From: Bradyrhizobium sp. LHD-71 | GTDB lineage: Bacteria > Pseudomonadota > Alphaproteobacteria > Rhizobiales > Xanthobacteraceae | DNA: 64,000 bases | Assembly (NCBI RefSeq): GCF_031157255.1 | Contig: NZ_JAVIFX010000009.1 | Span: forward strand, 1 to 64,000 | Reading direction: 5' to 3' | Shown: positions 17,943 through 27,461 of the stretch, piece after piece | Layout: each line of letters begins with the position of its first letter | Position numbering within the stretch: the stretch's first letter is position 1 | Notes under the pieces: generated by a model | What the model was told of the DNA's origin: nothing | The model's input: only the letters and a program-made list of their open reading frames with translations | Database searches by the model: none | Made by a program: the position numbers and the translations under genes

Positions 17943-18935
17943 CTAGCGGGAAACCACGTTCCTTAGCCTGTATGCCAGCGTTCGTACTCTTGGTATGGCG
18001 AGAGCTCGCCGTAGCACCGCAATGGCGAGATGCGCGGTCCTCTGCCTGATGCCGCGAGGAGCACCTGTCACATTTCCGACGAAAGCGGTGAGTCTGAACA
18101 ACCTGCGATTTGTGAGCCGGATGCGTTCTTTCTCAAGCGCGACAATATCTGCGCTTTGTCTTTCCGATAACACAGACAAGCGTTGTAGCTCGGCGTTGAG
18201 TGCGGTGATCTTTGTCTGCGTACATTGGCCATCTGTACCGGCAGGCGCACCGGATAAACCGACGTAAGGCTTCAGGTCGCTAAACGATAATTCGAGGTTA
18301 GGTGGCGGGGCACCCACACTTGCTGCCGCTCGCCGCAGAATGGCGCCCGAACTCACAATCTCGATTGAGCCGACCAAAGCGTTTACGCGATCATGCAGAT
18401 TGTCAAGAACGACTTTGCCTGTGTTGAGATGCTCGGAGCTGACCGCAGGTTGCCCCGCGGGCGGCAACCGTCTGCCATTGAGCATGTCCGATAGCGTGTA
18501 AAGCAAATTCAGGAGGTCGCCGTCTTCCTTGCCGGATGCAATGTCGGCCGGCTCGATCAGCAAATAGAGGCCCTTCGGCCTCAGGCGCGGCAGCAGCGCC
18601 AGCAATACGTCGATGCGTCGATGACCAGGCGGCGGGGCGCCTGCATCGACGATCAGGTCCCAGTCGGCGCCGCCCTGGCGTGCCTTCTCAAACGAAATGC
18701 TGCCCTCGGATGGATCGGCGGCCATTGTCACGAGGTGACTGCCGGGTGCGAGTTCGCCCAGGAGGGAGGGCCAGCTCATGTCTGAGGCGCCGACAAGCAG
18801 GATCTGAGAGCTGGATCCGAAGACGGCAACCGCGTCTCTCAAGCGGGGCGGGAGAGCGCTCGGGGCTTCGGCTGCATCAGCCCGGCGCGCCGCCAATACA
18901 CTGGTGTTCCTTGTGTCGACCACTGTCGCACTCAT
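17943..18935 (-). CDS. Divergent Rossmann-fold methyltransferase-like protein with coiled coil (330 aa)
   Basis: Residues about 40-180 look like a degenerate class I methyltransferase: SSQILLVGAS in place of motif I, then DWDLIVDAGAPPPGHRR, followed by LLPRLRPKGLYLLIEP, which mirrors the DxIIDDGSH...F..L.PGG.Y.IED pattern of sugar or macrolide methyltransferases. The His and acidic residues are only partly kept. Residues about 230-275 form a heptad-rich coiled coil, and the end is a basic tail. The start ATG overlaps the stop of the GDP-fucose synthase gene (ATGA), so they are co-translated. It may methylate fucose residues or be a structural partner. Moderate certainty of being real, low certainty on role. 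Confidence 0.65.
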   Translation of the reverse strand: MSATVVDTRNTSVLAARRADAAEAPSALPPRLRDAVAVFGSSSQILLVGASDMSWPSLLGELAPGSHLVTMAADPSEGSISFEKARQGGADWDLIVDAGAPPPGHRRIDVLLALLPRLRPKGLYLLIEPADIASGKEDGDLLNLLYTLSDMLNGRRLPPAGQPAVSSEHLNTGKVVLDNLHDRVNALVGSIEIVSSGAILRRAAASVGAPPPNLELSFSDLKPYVGLSGAPAGTDGQCTQTKITALNAELQRLSVLSERQSADIVALEKERIRLTNRRLFRLTAFVGNVTGAPRGIRQRTAHLAIAVLRRALAIPRVRTLAYRLRNVVSR

Positions 18936-19906
18936 ACGATTTGAGACGAGAGCACCCGTCGAGGCGCAGTATGGCTGTTATCCAGATACCATTGATAGGT
19001 TTTTACAAGGCCTTCGCGCAATCCGATGCTCGGAGTCCAGCCGTGCGATTTCAGCCGTGAGACATCGGTACATTTCAAGGGCGTACCATCCGGACGGGAT
19101 GCGTCGAATTCGAGCCGTCCCTTGTAGCCGACGATTTCGCAAACCAGCGTCGCCAAATCCCGGATGGTGATGTCGACGCCGGTTCCGACGTTGATGTGCA
19201 TCGCCTCGGAGTAGCGCTCGGTCAGGAAGACCACCGCGCTGGCAAGATCGTCGACGTGAAGGAACTCACGCCGAGGTGTACCCGAGCCCCAGACAGTCAT
19301 CGCCGGGGCACTGGAAAGCTTGGCCTCATGCGCCTTGCGCATCAGGGCGGGAATCACATGGCTGCTCTCAAGATCGAAATTGTCGTTCGGTCCGTAGAGG
19401 TTCGTCGGCATGAGGGAGATGAAGTCCAGACCGTGCTGCTGCCGGAACGCTTCCGTCATCTTCAGGCCCGCGATCTTTGCAATGGCATACCATTCGTTGG
19501 TCGGCTCCAGCGAGCCCGTGAGCAGTGCCTCCTCGACGATCGGCTGTTCGGCAAACTTGGGGTAAATGCAACTCGAGCCGAGGAAGGTGAGTTTCTCGAC
19601 ACCAAACCGCGCGGCCGCGCCCATGACGGCCAGCTGAATCGCCAGGTTGTCGTAAAGGAAGTCGGCAGGATATCTTGAGTTCGCTACGATGCCGCCGACC
19701 TTGGCGGCAGCCAGGATCACGACCTGAGGGCGATACCTGCCGATCCAGGCTTCGACGTCAGCCTGGCGCCGCAGATCGAGGGCATTCCTGTCCACAGTCA
19801 GGACGTCCGCTCCAGTGCCCGCCAATGCGCGCATGACGGCGCTGCCGACCATGCCTCTGTGGCCTGCCACCCAAACACGCTTGCCGTGAAGATGGTATTT
19901 TTCCAT
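18932..19906 (-). CDS. fcl: GDP-L-fucose synthase (324 aa)
   Basis: This enzyme converts GDP-4-keto-6-deoxymannose to GDP-L-fucose through two epimerisations and an NADPH reduction in the cytosol. The N-terminal cofactor loop VAGHRGMVGSAV is diagnostic, and the SSCIYPKFAEQPI stretch, the NEWYAIAKIAGLK active site (Tyr and Lys) and PTNLYGPNDNFD follow in family order. I chose ATG 19906, where the family begins; an in-frame start 27 codons earlier adds unrelated residues. It supplies fucose together with the Gmd at 38336, and its stop overlaps the next gene. Confidence 0.93.
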   Translation of the reverse strand: MEKYHLHGKRVWVAGHRGMVGSAVMRALAGTGADVLTVDRNALDLRRQADVEAWIGRYRPQVVILAAAKVGGIVANSRYPADFLYDNLAIQLAVMGAAARFGVEKLTFLGSSCIYPKFAEQPIVEEALLTGSLEPTNEWYAIAKIAGLKMTEAFRQQHGLDFISLMPTNLYGPNDNFDLESSHVIPALMRKAHEAKLSSAPAMTVWGSGTPRREFLHVDDLASAVVFLTERYSEAMHINVGTGVDITIRDLATLVCEIVGYKGRLEFDASRPDGTPLKCTDVSRLKSHGWTPSIGLREGLVKTYQWYLDNSHTAPRRVLSSQIV

Positions 19907-20140
19907 CGGAAGTCCCTGAATCTCCTCCGATAGCGCACTGGTTCGAGCCTTGCAACCGGTGGACTGACGATGCCCGGGGATATCCATCCTGTCGCCATGA
20001 TAGGCATACAGACCTACATTGCTCGGGTGGCGATTTCAGTTCATCAAGGTTGCGGCTTGGCGCAATCATTGGCGGGTGGAAATGCCGCTTGGGGGCTGTT
20101 AATGCAGCGTCACAAAAAGCCAAGCAGGTGCGGTTGATTC

Positions 20141-20986
20141 ATGAGCGTGATTGCCCGATCCCTCAACATGCGTGGGAACGCCCTGGCGGTCGCTGAAATC
20201 GCCGGCATGCTGCGCCAGCATCCGGCGCTTATCTGGGAAATGGCCAAGCGCGAGCTGAAGGATCGCTACTCCGGCAACGCACTGGGGCTGGCCTGGGCGG
20301 TCGGAGCGCCGCTGGCAATCTTCGCTGCGAACGTTCTTGCCTTCCTGTTCATCTTTCGCATCCGGCTCAATCCTGAGGATACCGGCGGATCTTATGCCGC
20401 GTTCGTGCTGTCGGGCATGGCAGTCTGGGTTGCAATCGGCGAGGTCATGGGACGCGCTCCGACCGCGGTGCTTCAAAGCGCGAACCTCGTCAAGCAGATC
20501 GTGTTTCCGAGCGAGATCCTGCCGCTCAAGATTGTCATCGCGGGCCTGCCGACGCTGGCACTCTGCTGCGGCGTCGTCGTCGCCCTGTCTGTTGCGGTCG
20601 GCCACGCGACCCCCTTCGGCATGTTCGTGCTGCTGCCGATCTGCGTCGTCTATTTTGTGGTCATGATGACCGGACTGACCTATGTGCTCGCAGGCATTGG
20701 TGTTTTTCTTCGCGACATCAAGGATGTCGTGGCGCTTCTGCTCTCGATCGGCCTGTTCCTGCATCCCATCCTCTATGCACCGGCGTCGGTTCCGGCGTGG
20801 CTGGAGAGGGGATTCAACTTCAGCCCTTTCAGCCATTTGATTTGGTGTTTTCGTGATGCGCTATTCGAGGGCAGAATCGTGCACTATGCCTCCTGGATCA
20901 TTTGCCCGGTGCTAGCCATCATCTTTCTTGTCCTTGGTTGGCGCGTCTTTCGTTCGTTGCGCCCGACTTTCGGAAATGCTCTGTGA
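20141..20986 (+). CDS. wzm: ABC-2-type polysaccharide export permease (281 aa)
   Basis: Wzm is the inner-membrane channel that moves undecaprenyl-linked O-antigen across the membrane. The sequence has the family start IWEMAKRELKDRYSGNALGLAWAV-type segment (residues about 31-54, an amphipathic gate helix), six hydrophobic spans, and the re-entrant GLFLHPILYAPA motif. The stop overlaps the GTG start of the ATPase gene in a GTGA junction, as expected for subunits of one transporter. It is divergent from the GDP-fucose synthase gene, sharing an intergenic region of about 230 bases. Confidence 0.92.
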   Translation: MSVIARSLNMRGNALAVAEIAGMLRQHPALIWEMAKRELKDRYSGNALGLAWAVGAPLAIFAANVLAFLFIFRIRLNPEDTGGSYAAFVLSGMAVWVAIGEVMGRAPTAVLQSANLVKQIVFPSEILPLKIVIAGLPTLALCCGVVVALSVAVGHATPFGMFVLLPICVVYFVVMMTGLTYVLAGIGVFLRDIKDVVALLLSIGLFLHPILYAPASVPAWLERGFNFSPFSHLIWCFRDALFEGRIVHYASWIICPVLAIIFLVLGWRVFRSLRPTFGNAL

Positions 20987-22329
20987 CGCAGCCTGCAATC
21001 TCCTTGCGATCGCTCAACAAGGTCTATCGCGTATGGAACCATCCGCGCGATTTGTTGCTTGAGGGGCTGACTGGACGAGCCCGTCATTACGAGTTCCAGG
21101 CGCTGACCGACATCTCGTTCGACGTGCCGAAAGGGTCCGTTGTCGGCTTGTTGGGCCGGAACGGCGCCGGCAAGAGCACTTTGCTGCGTATCGTTGCGGG
21201 GACGCTCGATGCATCCAGTGGCCACGTGCGCACCGATGGTCGCATTGCCGCGATTCTTGAACTGGGGACGGGTTTCCATCCCGATTATACGGGCCGGGAG
21301 AATGTCTTTCTCGGCGGGCTTTGCCTGGGTCTGCCGCGCCGGGAGATCGAGCGTCGGTTCGACGAGATCGTCGACTTCGCCGAGTTGCGGGACTTCATTG
21401 ATCATCCGTTTCGAACATACTCCAGCGGCATGCAGGCGCGACTGACGTTCGCCGTTGCTACATGCGTCGACCCGGATATCCTGATCATTGACGAAGCGCT
21501 CGGCGTCGGCGATGCGCGTTTCCAGCTCAAGTCGTTCGACCGGATCCGGCAGTTCAAGGAACGGGGCAAATCGATTCTGCTCGTCAGTCACAACATCGCA
21601 CAGATCGTAGCGATTTGTGACCGGGCGATCTTGCTAGAGCAGGGAAGAGTGCTCGAGGATGGCGACCCAAACACCGTTGGTAAAATTTACCACGAACTCT
21701 TGTTCGCGCCACCGAAGCGGCGAGAAGAGTCTGCGGCGGCGCCGTCGCTTCAATCGGAAGACGCAGTTGACGCTGTGCGCGATACAAAGGGAACTGAGCT
21801 GGACCTTGATGCCGGTTTCACGGAAGCCGCTTCATCCGAAACGCGCGTGGATAAGGCCGCGCCGTCGAGCCATCAGGACACGCGCGAGCGTCGATACGGT
21901 CTTCGCGAGATCGAGATTACCGATGTCTGGATCGAAAACAACGATAAGTGCCCTGTGAAGCTTTTGCAGTCGCTTGAAACTTACCGCCTTGTTCTCCGTC
22001 TTCGGGCAAAGCGATCTACAGTGGGAGTCAATGTCGGTTTCTTGGTGCGTGATGGTCGCGGCAATGAAGTGTTTGGGTGGGATACGGCGAGTGGGCATAG
22101 CGGACCCATACCGCCGATCGAGGCCGGACAACTACGCGAAATCCGGATCGCATTTCGCGCCAACCTCTCGTCAGGCAACTTCTTTATAACGGCGGCGGTT
22201 GCAAATCCAGACAGCACGAAGCAGGACGTTCGCTTCGACTGCATGGAGTTTGTCGTAGCTCCAACGCCGTCCATCTTCTCGAGTTCGGTCGTCAATTTGG
22301 ACGTGCGGATGCTTGGCGCAGCTGTATGA
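20983..22329 (+). CDS. wzt: Polysaccharide ABC exporter ATPase with C-terminal glycan-recognition domain (448 aa)
   Basis: The nucleotide-binding domain (1-250) shows Walker A GRNGAGKST at 58-66, signature YSSGMQAR at 146-153, Walker B ILIIDE at 166-171 and the switch His in LLVSHN. After a linker, residues about 300-440 look like the β-sandwich Wzt C-terminal domain, which in known O-antigen systems recognises the capped or modified end of the finished chain. I use the GTG at 20983 because it overlaps the permease stop and gives the normal N-terminus. Upstream in-frame ATG extends inside wzm. The neighbouring methyltransferases could make the terminal mark it reads. Confidence 0.92.
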   Translation: MTQPAISLRSLNKVYRVWNHPRDLLLEGLTGRARHYEFQALTDISFDVPKGSVVGLLGRNGAGKSTLLRIVAGTLDASSGHVRTDGRIAAILELGTGFHPDYTGRENVFLGGLCLGLPRREIERRFDEIVDFAELRDFIDHPFRTYSSGMQARLTFAVATCVDPDILIIDEALGVGDARFQLKSFDRIRQFKERGKSILLVSHNIAQIVAICDRAILLEQGRVLEDGDPNTVGKIYHELLFAPPKRREESAAAPSLQSEDAVDAVRDTKGTELDLDAGFTEAASSETRVDKAAPSSHQDTRERRYGLREIEITDVWIENNDKCPVKLLQSLETYRLVLRLRAKRSTVGVNVGFLVRDGRGNEVFGWDTASGHSGPIPPIEAGQLREIRIAFRANLSSGNFFITAAVANPDSTKQDVRFDCMEFVVAPTPSIFSSSVVNLDVRMLGAAV

Positions 22330-22352
22330 CGGTCTTCTGATGGAGTTGTTGC

Positions 22353-23432
22353 GTGGGACTTCATATCAACATCGCGGTAACGTTGCATGAGCTGTTCGAA
22401 GCGCTCGCTGCACAGGGAAGTGTTCTCACCTTAGGCGTACAGGATATCGGTTTTACCCGACGCGCGTTCAATCTGGCGGCAGGTCAGCGGTTGCAGCCAG
22501 ATGATGAAGCGGCGACCCCGAACGAGTTCTTTGCCGCATGCGGCTTCTCTGCTCTGCAAAGTCTCGATGTCAGCGATTTTGAAGGCGCCGATCATGTCTT
22601 CGACCTGAACGACGATCGACTGCCGCATGACCTCATAGAGAGATACGACTGTGTGCTGAACGGCGGTACGCTCGAACATGTCTTTCATTTGCCGAATGCG
22701 CTGTCGTCAATCACACGCATGCTTCGGCCGCGAGGGTTGGTGGTGCATGTCGTCCCGGTGCACAACTGGGTCGATCACGGATTTTATCAGATCAGTCCTA
22801 TTCTTCTGCACCGATACTACACGGCGGCTTGCTTCGAAATCTTGGAAAGCCGGGCATTACTGTTCTCTGCCGACCAGGGCGATAGCCGCATATGGGAAAT
22901 CTTTCCCTGTCCGGTCGGCGCGTTCGCCGAAGGATTGTGCGGAACGCTGGACTCGCGAGCGATGCTTTGCGTTTTCGTGGCGCGGAAGACCGAACACTCA
23001 ACAGGCGACGTAAGACCTGTGCAGCCAATGTATGACGCTCCTGATACGGTCCAGCCGGTCCGAACCAATACCCCAGCGTGGTTTCTGCCCTATCGTCTTC
23101 TTGAGGGGCAGCGGGAACGGGAGGGTATCCCCCTTCGTATTGCCATCGGGCCGTTTACGCATCAAGGCGGGAACTGTTGGTCGTGCAATCTGCCCGCCGA
23201 GGTGCCGCTTGGCGATGACGTGAATGCTCACATACGATCTCGCCTCGCTCTCTTTGAGGACGGGAAACTGCAGACACCTGCACACAGCGCCCACAGCCGC
23301 ATCAAGAGCATGGGACGCGGCGCTTATTCGCATTGGCGGCGCGAACTTTATCTTTCAGCGAGTGATAATTCGGACCCAAACAGCAACGGCCGCGATTACT
23401 ACGTCATCGTCCCTGCGGATCATCAAACCTGA
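22353..23432 (+). CDS. SAM methyltransferase with C-terminal unassigned module (359 aa)
   Basis: The N-terminal two-thirds resemble a class I methyltransferase that has lost a clear glycine-rich loop (VLTLGVQDIGF) but keeps the post-motif LNGGTLEHVFHLPNALSSIT and HVVPVHN. Residues about 265-355 form a separate module ending RGAYSHWRRELYLSASDNSD then PNSNGRDYY. The same module appears in the products at 25421 and 27462, and in degenerate form at 28886. The start is a GTG with GGAG about seven bases upstream, 23 bases after wzt, so it is probably in the exporter operon. A role in O-methylating the glycan is likely from context; the module function is unknown. Confidence 0.78.
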   Translation: MGLHINIAVTLHELFEALAAQGSVLTLGVQDIGFTRRAFNLAAGQRLQPDDEAATPNEFFAACGFSALQSLDVSDFEGADHVFDLNDDRLPHDLIERYDCVLNGGTLEHVFHLPNALSSITRMLRPRGLVVHVVPVHNWVDHGFYQISPILLHRYYTAACFEILESRALLFSADQGDSRIWEIFPCPVGAFAEGLCGTLDSRAMLCVFVARKTEHSTGDVRPVQPMYDAPDTVQPVRTNTPAWFLPYRLLEGQREREGIPLRIAIGPFTHQGGNCWSCNLPAEVPLGDDVNAHIRSRLALFEDGKLQTPAHSAHSRIKSMGRGAYSHWRRELYLSASDNSDPNSNGRDYYVIVPADHQT

Positions 23433-23445
23433 ACGGCGGGCGTCG

Positions 23446-24417
23446 CTAAGGGGCTACCCTTTTTTGGGAATGAACCGTCATAATGAAGCCCAGCATCAAC
23501 CGGTCGAGCAAGCGGTCAAGGCGTGGCGCGAGCCAGATATCGAAATCATCGATCTTTTTCATGATGGGTCGCTCCTTGCCGGCAATGCAGCGCGAAAATT
23601 CGTGCCAGCGCTCGACGCTTCGATTCTGCGCCTGAATGTCGCCCATCGGCTCACCAGCGAGCCGCTTCACGAGGAAGTTCAGCCAGCCCCTGGTTGAGCC
23701 TCCATAAACGTCTTGTCCACATTCCCAGGATTTTGCGGTAAATCCTTCCTGCTCGAGCAACTGGCCCAGAGTTTTCGGCGTGAACATCGTGACGTGCCGT
23801 GGGACATCATCGTGGTACATGAAGCGCGCCGGCAGGCTGTTATAGTTTGGCACCAAAATAATTAGCGTGCCGCCAGGGCGAAGCAGCCGATGCGCCTGCT
23901 TCAGCACATGCCTCGGATCGTACACGTGTTCAAAAACGGCCCAGATTGTGACAACGTCAAACGACTGCTCCGCGAACGGAGCGTTGGCGATATCTCCGTA
24001 GAATATGCTCTGGCCGAAAAGGTTGGGGGGGCGACTTGAAAATTCGATCCCGTGTGCATCCCAACCAAGTTCGTTCATGTGGTAGATGAATTCGCCGCGG
24101 TAGCAACCGATGTCGAGCAGCCGTCCCTTAGGATACCTGTCCAGATGCGCGGCCATGCCAAGAATGCGATCCTTCACGCTGGCGAGCGCCTTTGCCGGGC
24201 TTTCGTCCGCGTTGTAGAATTCGTTGTTGTAGTATCGGTGAATGTCTCGCTCGTCAGGTCGAGGATTTACATAGACAAGTCCGCAGCCGGTGCATCGGAC
24301 AACACTGAAGTCGCGATCGTCGACCAGAAAGCGATAGTCTTTGGTCGTGAATACTAGTTTCGTCGAACGCGAGCCGCAAAGATTGCAGGCGATTGTCTCG
24401 AGGCCTGGAGCCAGCAT
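23446..24417 (-). CDS. Class I SAM methyltransferase with N-terminal zinc-ribbon-like segment (323 aa)
   Basis: Two cysteine pairs, CNLCG and CTGCG, near the N-terminus suggest a zinc ribbon, a frequent feature of sugar C- and O-methyltransferases. The Rossmann domain follows (about 80-230) with motif I LLDIGCYRGEF, the central VFEHVYDPRHVLKQAHRLLR stretch and PGGTLIILVPN. A helical C-terminal region completes the protein. The frame can be extended six codons to a TTG, but ATG 24417 starts next to the cysteine ribbon. It lies opposite to its neighbours, converging with the methyltransferase at 22353 (13-base gap) and diverging from 24615. Substrate unknown, probably a nucleotide sugar or glycan. 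Confidence 0.85.
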   Translation of the reverse strand: MLAPGLETIACNLCGSRSTKLVFTTKDYRFLVDDRDFSVVRCTGCGLVYVNPRPDERDIHRYYNNEFYNADESPAKALASVKDRILGMAAHLDRYPKGRLLDIGCYRGEFIYHMNELGWDAHGIEFSSRPPNLFGQSIFYGDIANAPFAEQSFDVVTIWAVFEHVYDPRHVLKQAHRLLRPGGTLIILVPNYNSLPARFMYHDDVPRHVTMFTPKTLGQLLEQEGFTAKSWECGQDVYGGSTRGWLNFLVKRLAGEPMGDIQAQNRSVERWHEFSRCIAGKERPIMKKIDDFDIWLAPRLDRLLDRLMLGFIMTVHSQKRVAP

Positions 24418-24614
24418 GTTGGTTTCTGTTGCCAAATATCGTGACGCCCGAGCGTCCGGGTGTCTCTTAGGGTGTGAGCGCGTTTCTGTCCAGCAAATGG
24501 CCAGCTTCGGTCAGTCCGGTGGCATTTCCGCTTCAGATTCAGTTGCCTGCCTTTGAAATCGCTTTCAATTCAGGTAAGCACGGTCGGTTCATTCCTATCG
24601 ACGAGAGCTGAATT

Positions 24615-25352
24615 TTGTCCTTTCCCGCGAATCCAACGCCACACGATTACCTTGCTTATGACGTTGGTGCCTTGAAAAGGGAACCCACCATCGAAAAGGA
24701 GGAACTCGATGCCTACCTGCGCGGCATCGAACGCCACCCCTATTATGCGAAGATGCTCGCGGTCAAAAACATCTCGATGCTACACGTGGATGTTCTGATG
24801 CTGTTGCGTCTGCTGGCCAGGGCTAGCCGGCAGGCAATCCTTGAGATCGGGCCTTACATTGGCGGATCGTCCCTTGCGATAGGATCGGGTGTGCGCGATC
24901 GGGGTGGGGCGACGTATGTGAGCATCGAGCACGGCGGCGTCGAGCAGGAAATAGGGGGGACCTACCGGGAGCATCCGTTCTACCCGTCATCGAATATTGT
25001 GGCAGACCTTAACAAGAATCTCGCTGCTGAAGGCCTGCAGGCTTTCGTTTCTATTCTCGTTGGCAAGTCGGACGCGCCTGATGTCGTCGGCGAGGCGTTC
25101 AGGCTGATCGGCGAAGGCAAGATCGACCTGCTGTTCATCGACGCGGATGGCGCAGTCGATCGGGATGTGGAAACCTTTGCTCCGTTGCTCGCACCCGGAT
25201 GCGTTTTGGTATTTGACGATTACGCAGCGCCCGGCGCCGAGGACAAGGAGCACCGGGTGCGCGCAGTTGTCGATGCGCAGGTCGCAGCAAAGAAGTTCGA
25301 GAGCTTTGGGGTCTATGGCTGGGGAACCTGGGTCGGCCGGTATCGAGGATAG
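24615..25352 (+). CDS. Class I SAM methyltransferase, CmcI/Methyltransf_24-like (245 aa)
   Basis: A Rossmann methyltransferase core spans about residues 60-225: motif I ILEIGPYIGGSSLA, motif with bound-acid IEHGG, then KIDLLFIDADG and VLVFDDYAAPG, which form the acidic metal/SAM site typical of this group. The protein ends GWGTWVGRY. It is a paralogue of the product at 26642 (GATWVGQY-type end, LLFIDSDG), suggesting local duplication. Translation seems to begin at a TTG with GAGAG upstream. It belongs to a same-strand run of four genes to 28889. Likely acts on a sugar residue; exact position unknown. Confidence 0.8.
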   Translation: MSFPANPTPHDYLAYDVGALKREPTIEKEELDAYLRGIERHPYYAKMLAVKNISMLHVDVLMLLRLLARASRQAILEIGPYIGGSSLAIGSGVRDRGGATYVSIEHGGVEQEIGGTYREHPFYPSSNIVADLNKNLAAEGLQAFVSILVGKSDAPDVVGEAFRLIGEGKIDLLFIDADGAVDRDVETFAPLLAPGCVLVFDDYAAPGAEDKEHRVRAVVDAQVAAKKFESFGVYGWGTWVGRYRG

Positions 25353-25420
25353 ATCAGGATCTTGATAAGATGCGCGACCGGCCGGTTCGTGGCGCGCTGG
25401 CAACGGCAGGTGATTGACAG

Positions 25421-26593
25421 ATGTTGGGACCGTTCCTCTTGCGCCAACCGTTTCGTGGCGATGGCGGGCGCGCATACGTGGCCGATATTCCGCCCGATCT
25501 GAAGTCCCTGGTCGGACGTGATGATGTTCTGTTCCTACTTCAGGAAAACGACCAGGAACTCGGACCCGGAGACAGCGTGCATCAGCATATTCGCGACTAT
25601 GGCGGAGGTCGCTTCTCCGTCTGGCAAAGCTCGGTTTACTTCTCGGCATCCGACGGATCGAATTGCGAAACGAATGGACGCAACTACAGTTTGGTTGCGC
25701 TCAACGCGTCCAAGGATGGTTCGTTGCTCAAGACGCTGCAGCAGCGCATAACGCAGGATGATGAGCTTTTGCTGAGCGCGGTTGCGGCCAATGCAGCTGC
25801 GAACAATACGGTGTTCGCTAATTTCTTCCGTTACTATCACGGCATCTCGCATTGGATACGGCGAGCCGGATTGTCCACCCCCAAGACCGTGCTTGAGATC
25901 GGCAGCGGTGCCGTGCCTTACACCGCGCTCCGCTTTCTGCTTGAGGGTGTTGAGCGCTATGTTGCCAACGAGGTAATGCCAATAAGGGAGCGCTTTCCCC
26001 GTCAGCTGATCTCAGACTTGCGCGTTTGCTGCAATCAGGTTGCGCCGGAGCTCGACTCACGTTGGGAGAAAGTGCTCCTACCCGCTGACGAAGACACATA
26101 TGTTTTGCGCGGGCTCGAAATCCATCCCAGCATTCCATTTGAGGACATCCGCGCGACCGGTCCATTCGAGTTCATCACATCGACATCCGTCATGGAGCAT
26201 GTGATGAAGCCTGAAGCGGTCTTCGAAAGAATGGCGCAGCTTTGCGCGAAGGGAGGATTTGTCTACCACTCCATCGACCTGCGCGACCACCGGGACTTCT
26301 CGCGCCCGCTGGACTTCCTTACAATGACGGAAGACGAATACGCTGTGCATCCGACGGAAAACCGGCTTCGCGCTTCTGATTTCGCCGCACTCTTTGAGCG
26401 GCACGGCTTTGAGTTTGTCGATGGCAACTGGTATATGCTCACGCCGGGCGGTTTGGTGTGGACAAAAGATCCATCGACAGCGACCGCCGGTGTCACGGCC
26501 GAAGGACGACGTAGCTTTGCCGGGCGCTTTGGCGACATGGACCTGCACGATTTGTCGACGCTCGCGGTTCAGTGGCTTTACCGTAAAAAATGA
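25421..26593 (+). CDS. SAM methyltransferase with N-terminal copy of the unassigned module (390 aa)
   Basis: The first 95 residues are the shared module: PFRGDGGRAYVADIP, then HQHIRDYGGGRFSVW and VYFSASDGSNCETNGRNY. A methyltransferase domain follows (about 140-330) with motif I VLEIGSGAVPYTA, then FEFITSTSVMEHVMKPEAVF and KGGFVYHSIDLRDH. The module is thus at the opposite end from the copies in the genes at 22353 and 27462, showing it is a mobile domain rather than a part of the methyltransferase fold. In this copy SDNSDP is replaced by SDGSNC. It sits 68 bases after the CmcI-like gene. Function by context is glycan methylation. Confidence 0.8.
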   Translation: MLGPFLLRQPFRGDGGRAYVADIPPDLKSLVGRDDVLFLLQENDQELGPGDSVHQHIRDYGGGRFSVWQSSVYFSASDGSNCETNGRNYSLVALNASKDGSLLKTLQQRITQDDELLLSAVAANAAANNTVFANFFRYYHGISHWIRRAGLSTPKTVLEIGSGAVPYTALRFLLEGVERYVANEVMPIRERFPRQLISDLRVCCNQVAPELDSRWEKVLLPADEDTYVLRGLEIHPSIPFEDIRATGPFEFITSTSVMEHVMKPEAVFERMAQLCAKGGFVYHSIDLRDHRDFSRPLDFLTMTEDEYAVHPTENRLRASDFAALFERHGFEFVDGNWYMLTPGGLVWTKDPSTATAGVTAEGRRSFAGRFGDMDLHDLSTLAVQWLYRKK

Positions 26594-26641
26594 TCCATAA
26601 ACAATTGATGCTGCGGATCGACAACAAGAGATAGTCGATAG

Positions 26642-27397
26642 ATGTCTGAAAGAATCTTACCCCCCAATCAAGAGCCGCGCGATTGGCGCGCATTCTACGA
26701 GGCGTCGGATCGCTCTGCAAAAACTGCAGATCGTAGACTCTCCCGTGTCTTCGTTAACGACTATGCGATGCATTGGAGCGACAGCCCGCACGCTACCGAG
26801 ATGGGCGAGCTCAAATCTTTTTCGATGCTGCATCAGGAGACATTGTCGCTTCTTGGTTATTTCGCACGACGATCCCAGGGGGCGGTATTGGAGCTTGGTG
26901 CTTACCTGGGAGGCGCTACGATCTCGATCGCTAAGGCCCTGCAACAGTCGGGAGGAGGACCACAGATCACGGTGGAGGTGGGCGGAGCTCACCCGACGCA
27001 TCCAGACTATCCCACAGACGACATTTTGCGCGATCTGAAGCGCAACATCAAGAAGTTCAACGTCGAACCAATCGTCAACCTTGTCGAAGGCTGGTCAGAT
27101 GCACCCGAAGTTGTTGCGCAGGTAGAGCGCCTTCTGAACGGGCGCAAGATTGACCTGCTGTTCATAGATTCGGACGGCAGAACCAGACGCGATATGGACA
27201 TATATGGAAAGTTCCTGTCCCAGGACTGCATCATCGTGCTTGATGACTTCCTGGTTGCGGTCGCTGATGCCGCCGATAAGGAGGTAGGGGTGAGGAACTG
27301 GGTTGCGTGGGCGACAGAGACAGGATTGGTCACCGATCTTGGAGTGCATCAATGGGCGACGTGGGTTGGCCAGTACAACGGTCGAGGCGATCGCTGA
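26642..27397 (+). CDS. Class I SAM methyltransferase, CmcI-like paralogue (251 aa)
   Basis: The core matches the protein at 24615: VLELGAYLGGATISIAKAL for motif I, KIDLLFIDSDGRTRRDMD, CIIVLDDFLVA, and the same end pattern HQWATWVGQYNG. Residues 1-60 hold a helical N-terminal cap with a basic and aromatic start, EPRDWRAFYEASDRS. The duplication pattern alternates with module-bearing methyltransferases (24615, 25421, 26642, 27462), as if a two-gene unit had been copied and had diverged. Likely target is another position or another sugar of the same glycan. Confidence 0.8.
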   Translation: MSERILPPNQEPRDWRAFYEASDRSAKTADRRLSRVFVNDYAMHWSDSPHATEMGELKSFSMLHQETLSLLGYFARRSQGAVLELGAYLGGATISIAKALQQSGGGPQITVEVGGAHPTHPDYPTDDILRDLKRNIKKFNVEPIVNLVEGWSDAPEVVAQVERLLNGRKIDLLFIDSDGRTRRDMDIYGKFLSQDCIIVLDDFLVAVADAADKEVGVRNWVAWATETGLVTDLGVHQWATWVGQYNGRGDR

Positions 27398-27461
27398 ACC
27401 AATTGATGAGCCGGTCCGCCGCTGGGCATGAGTTCATCGAGTTTTGGGGCCAGGGAGTCTT

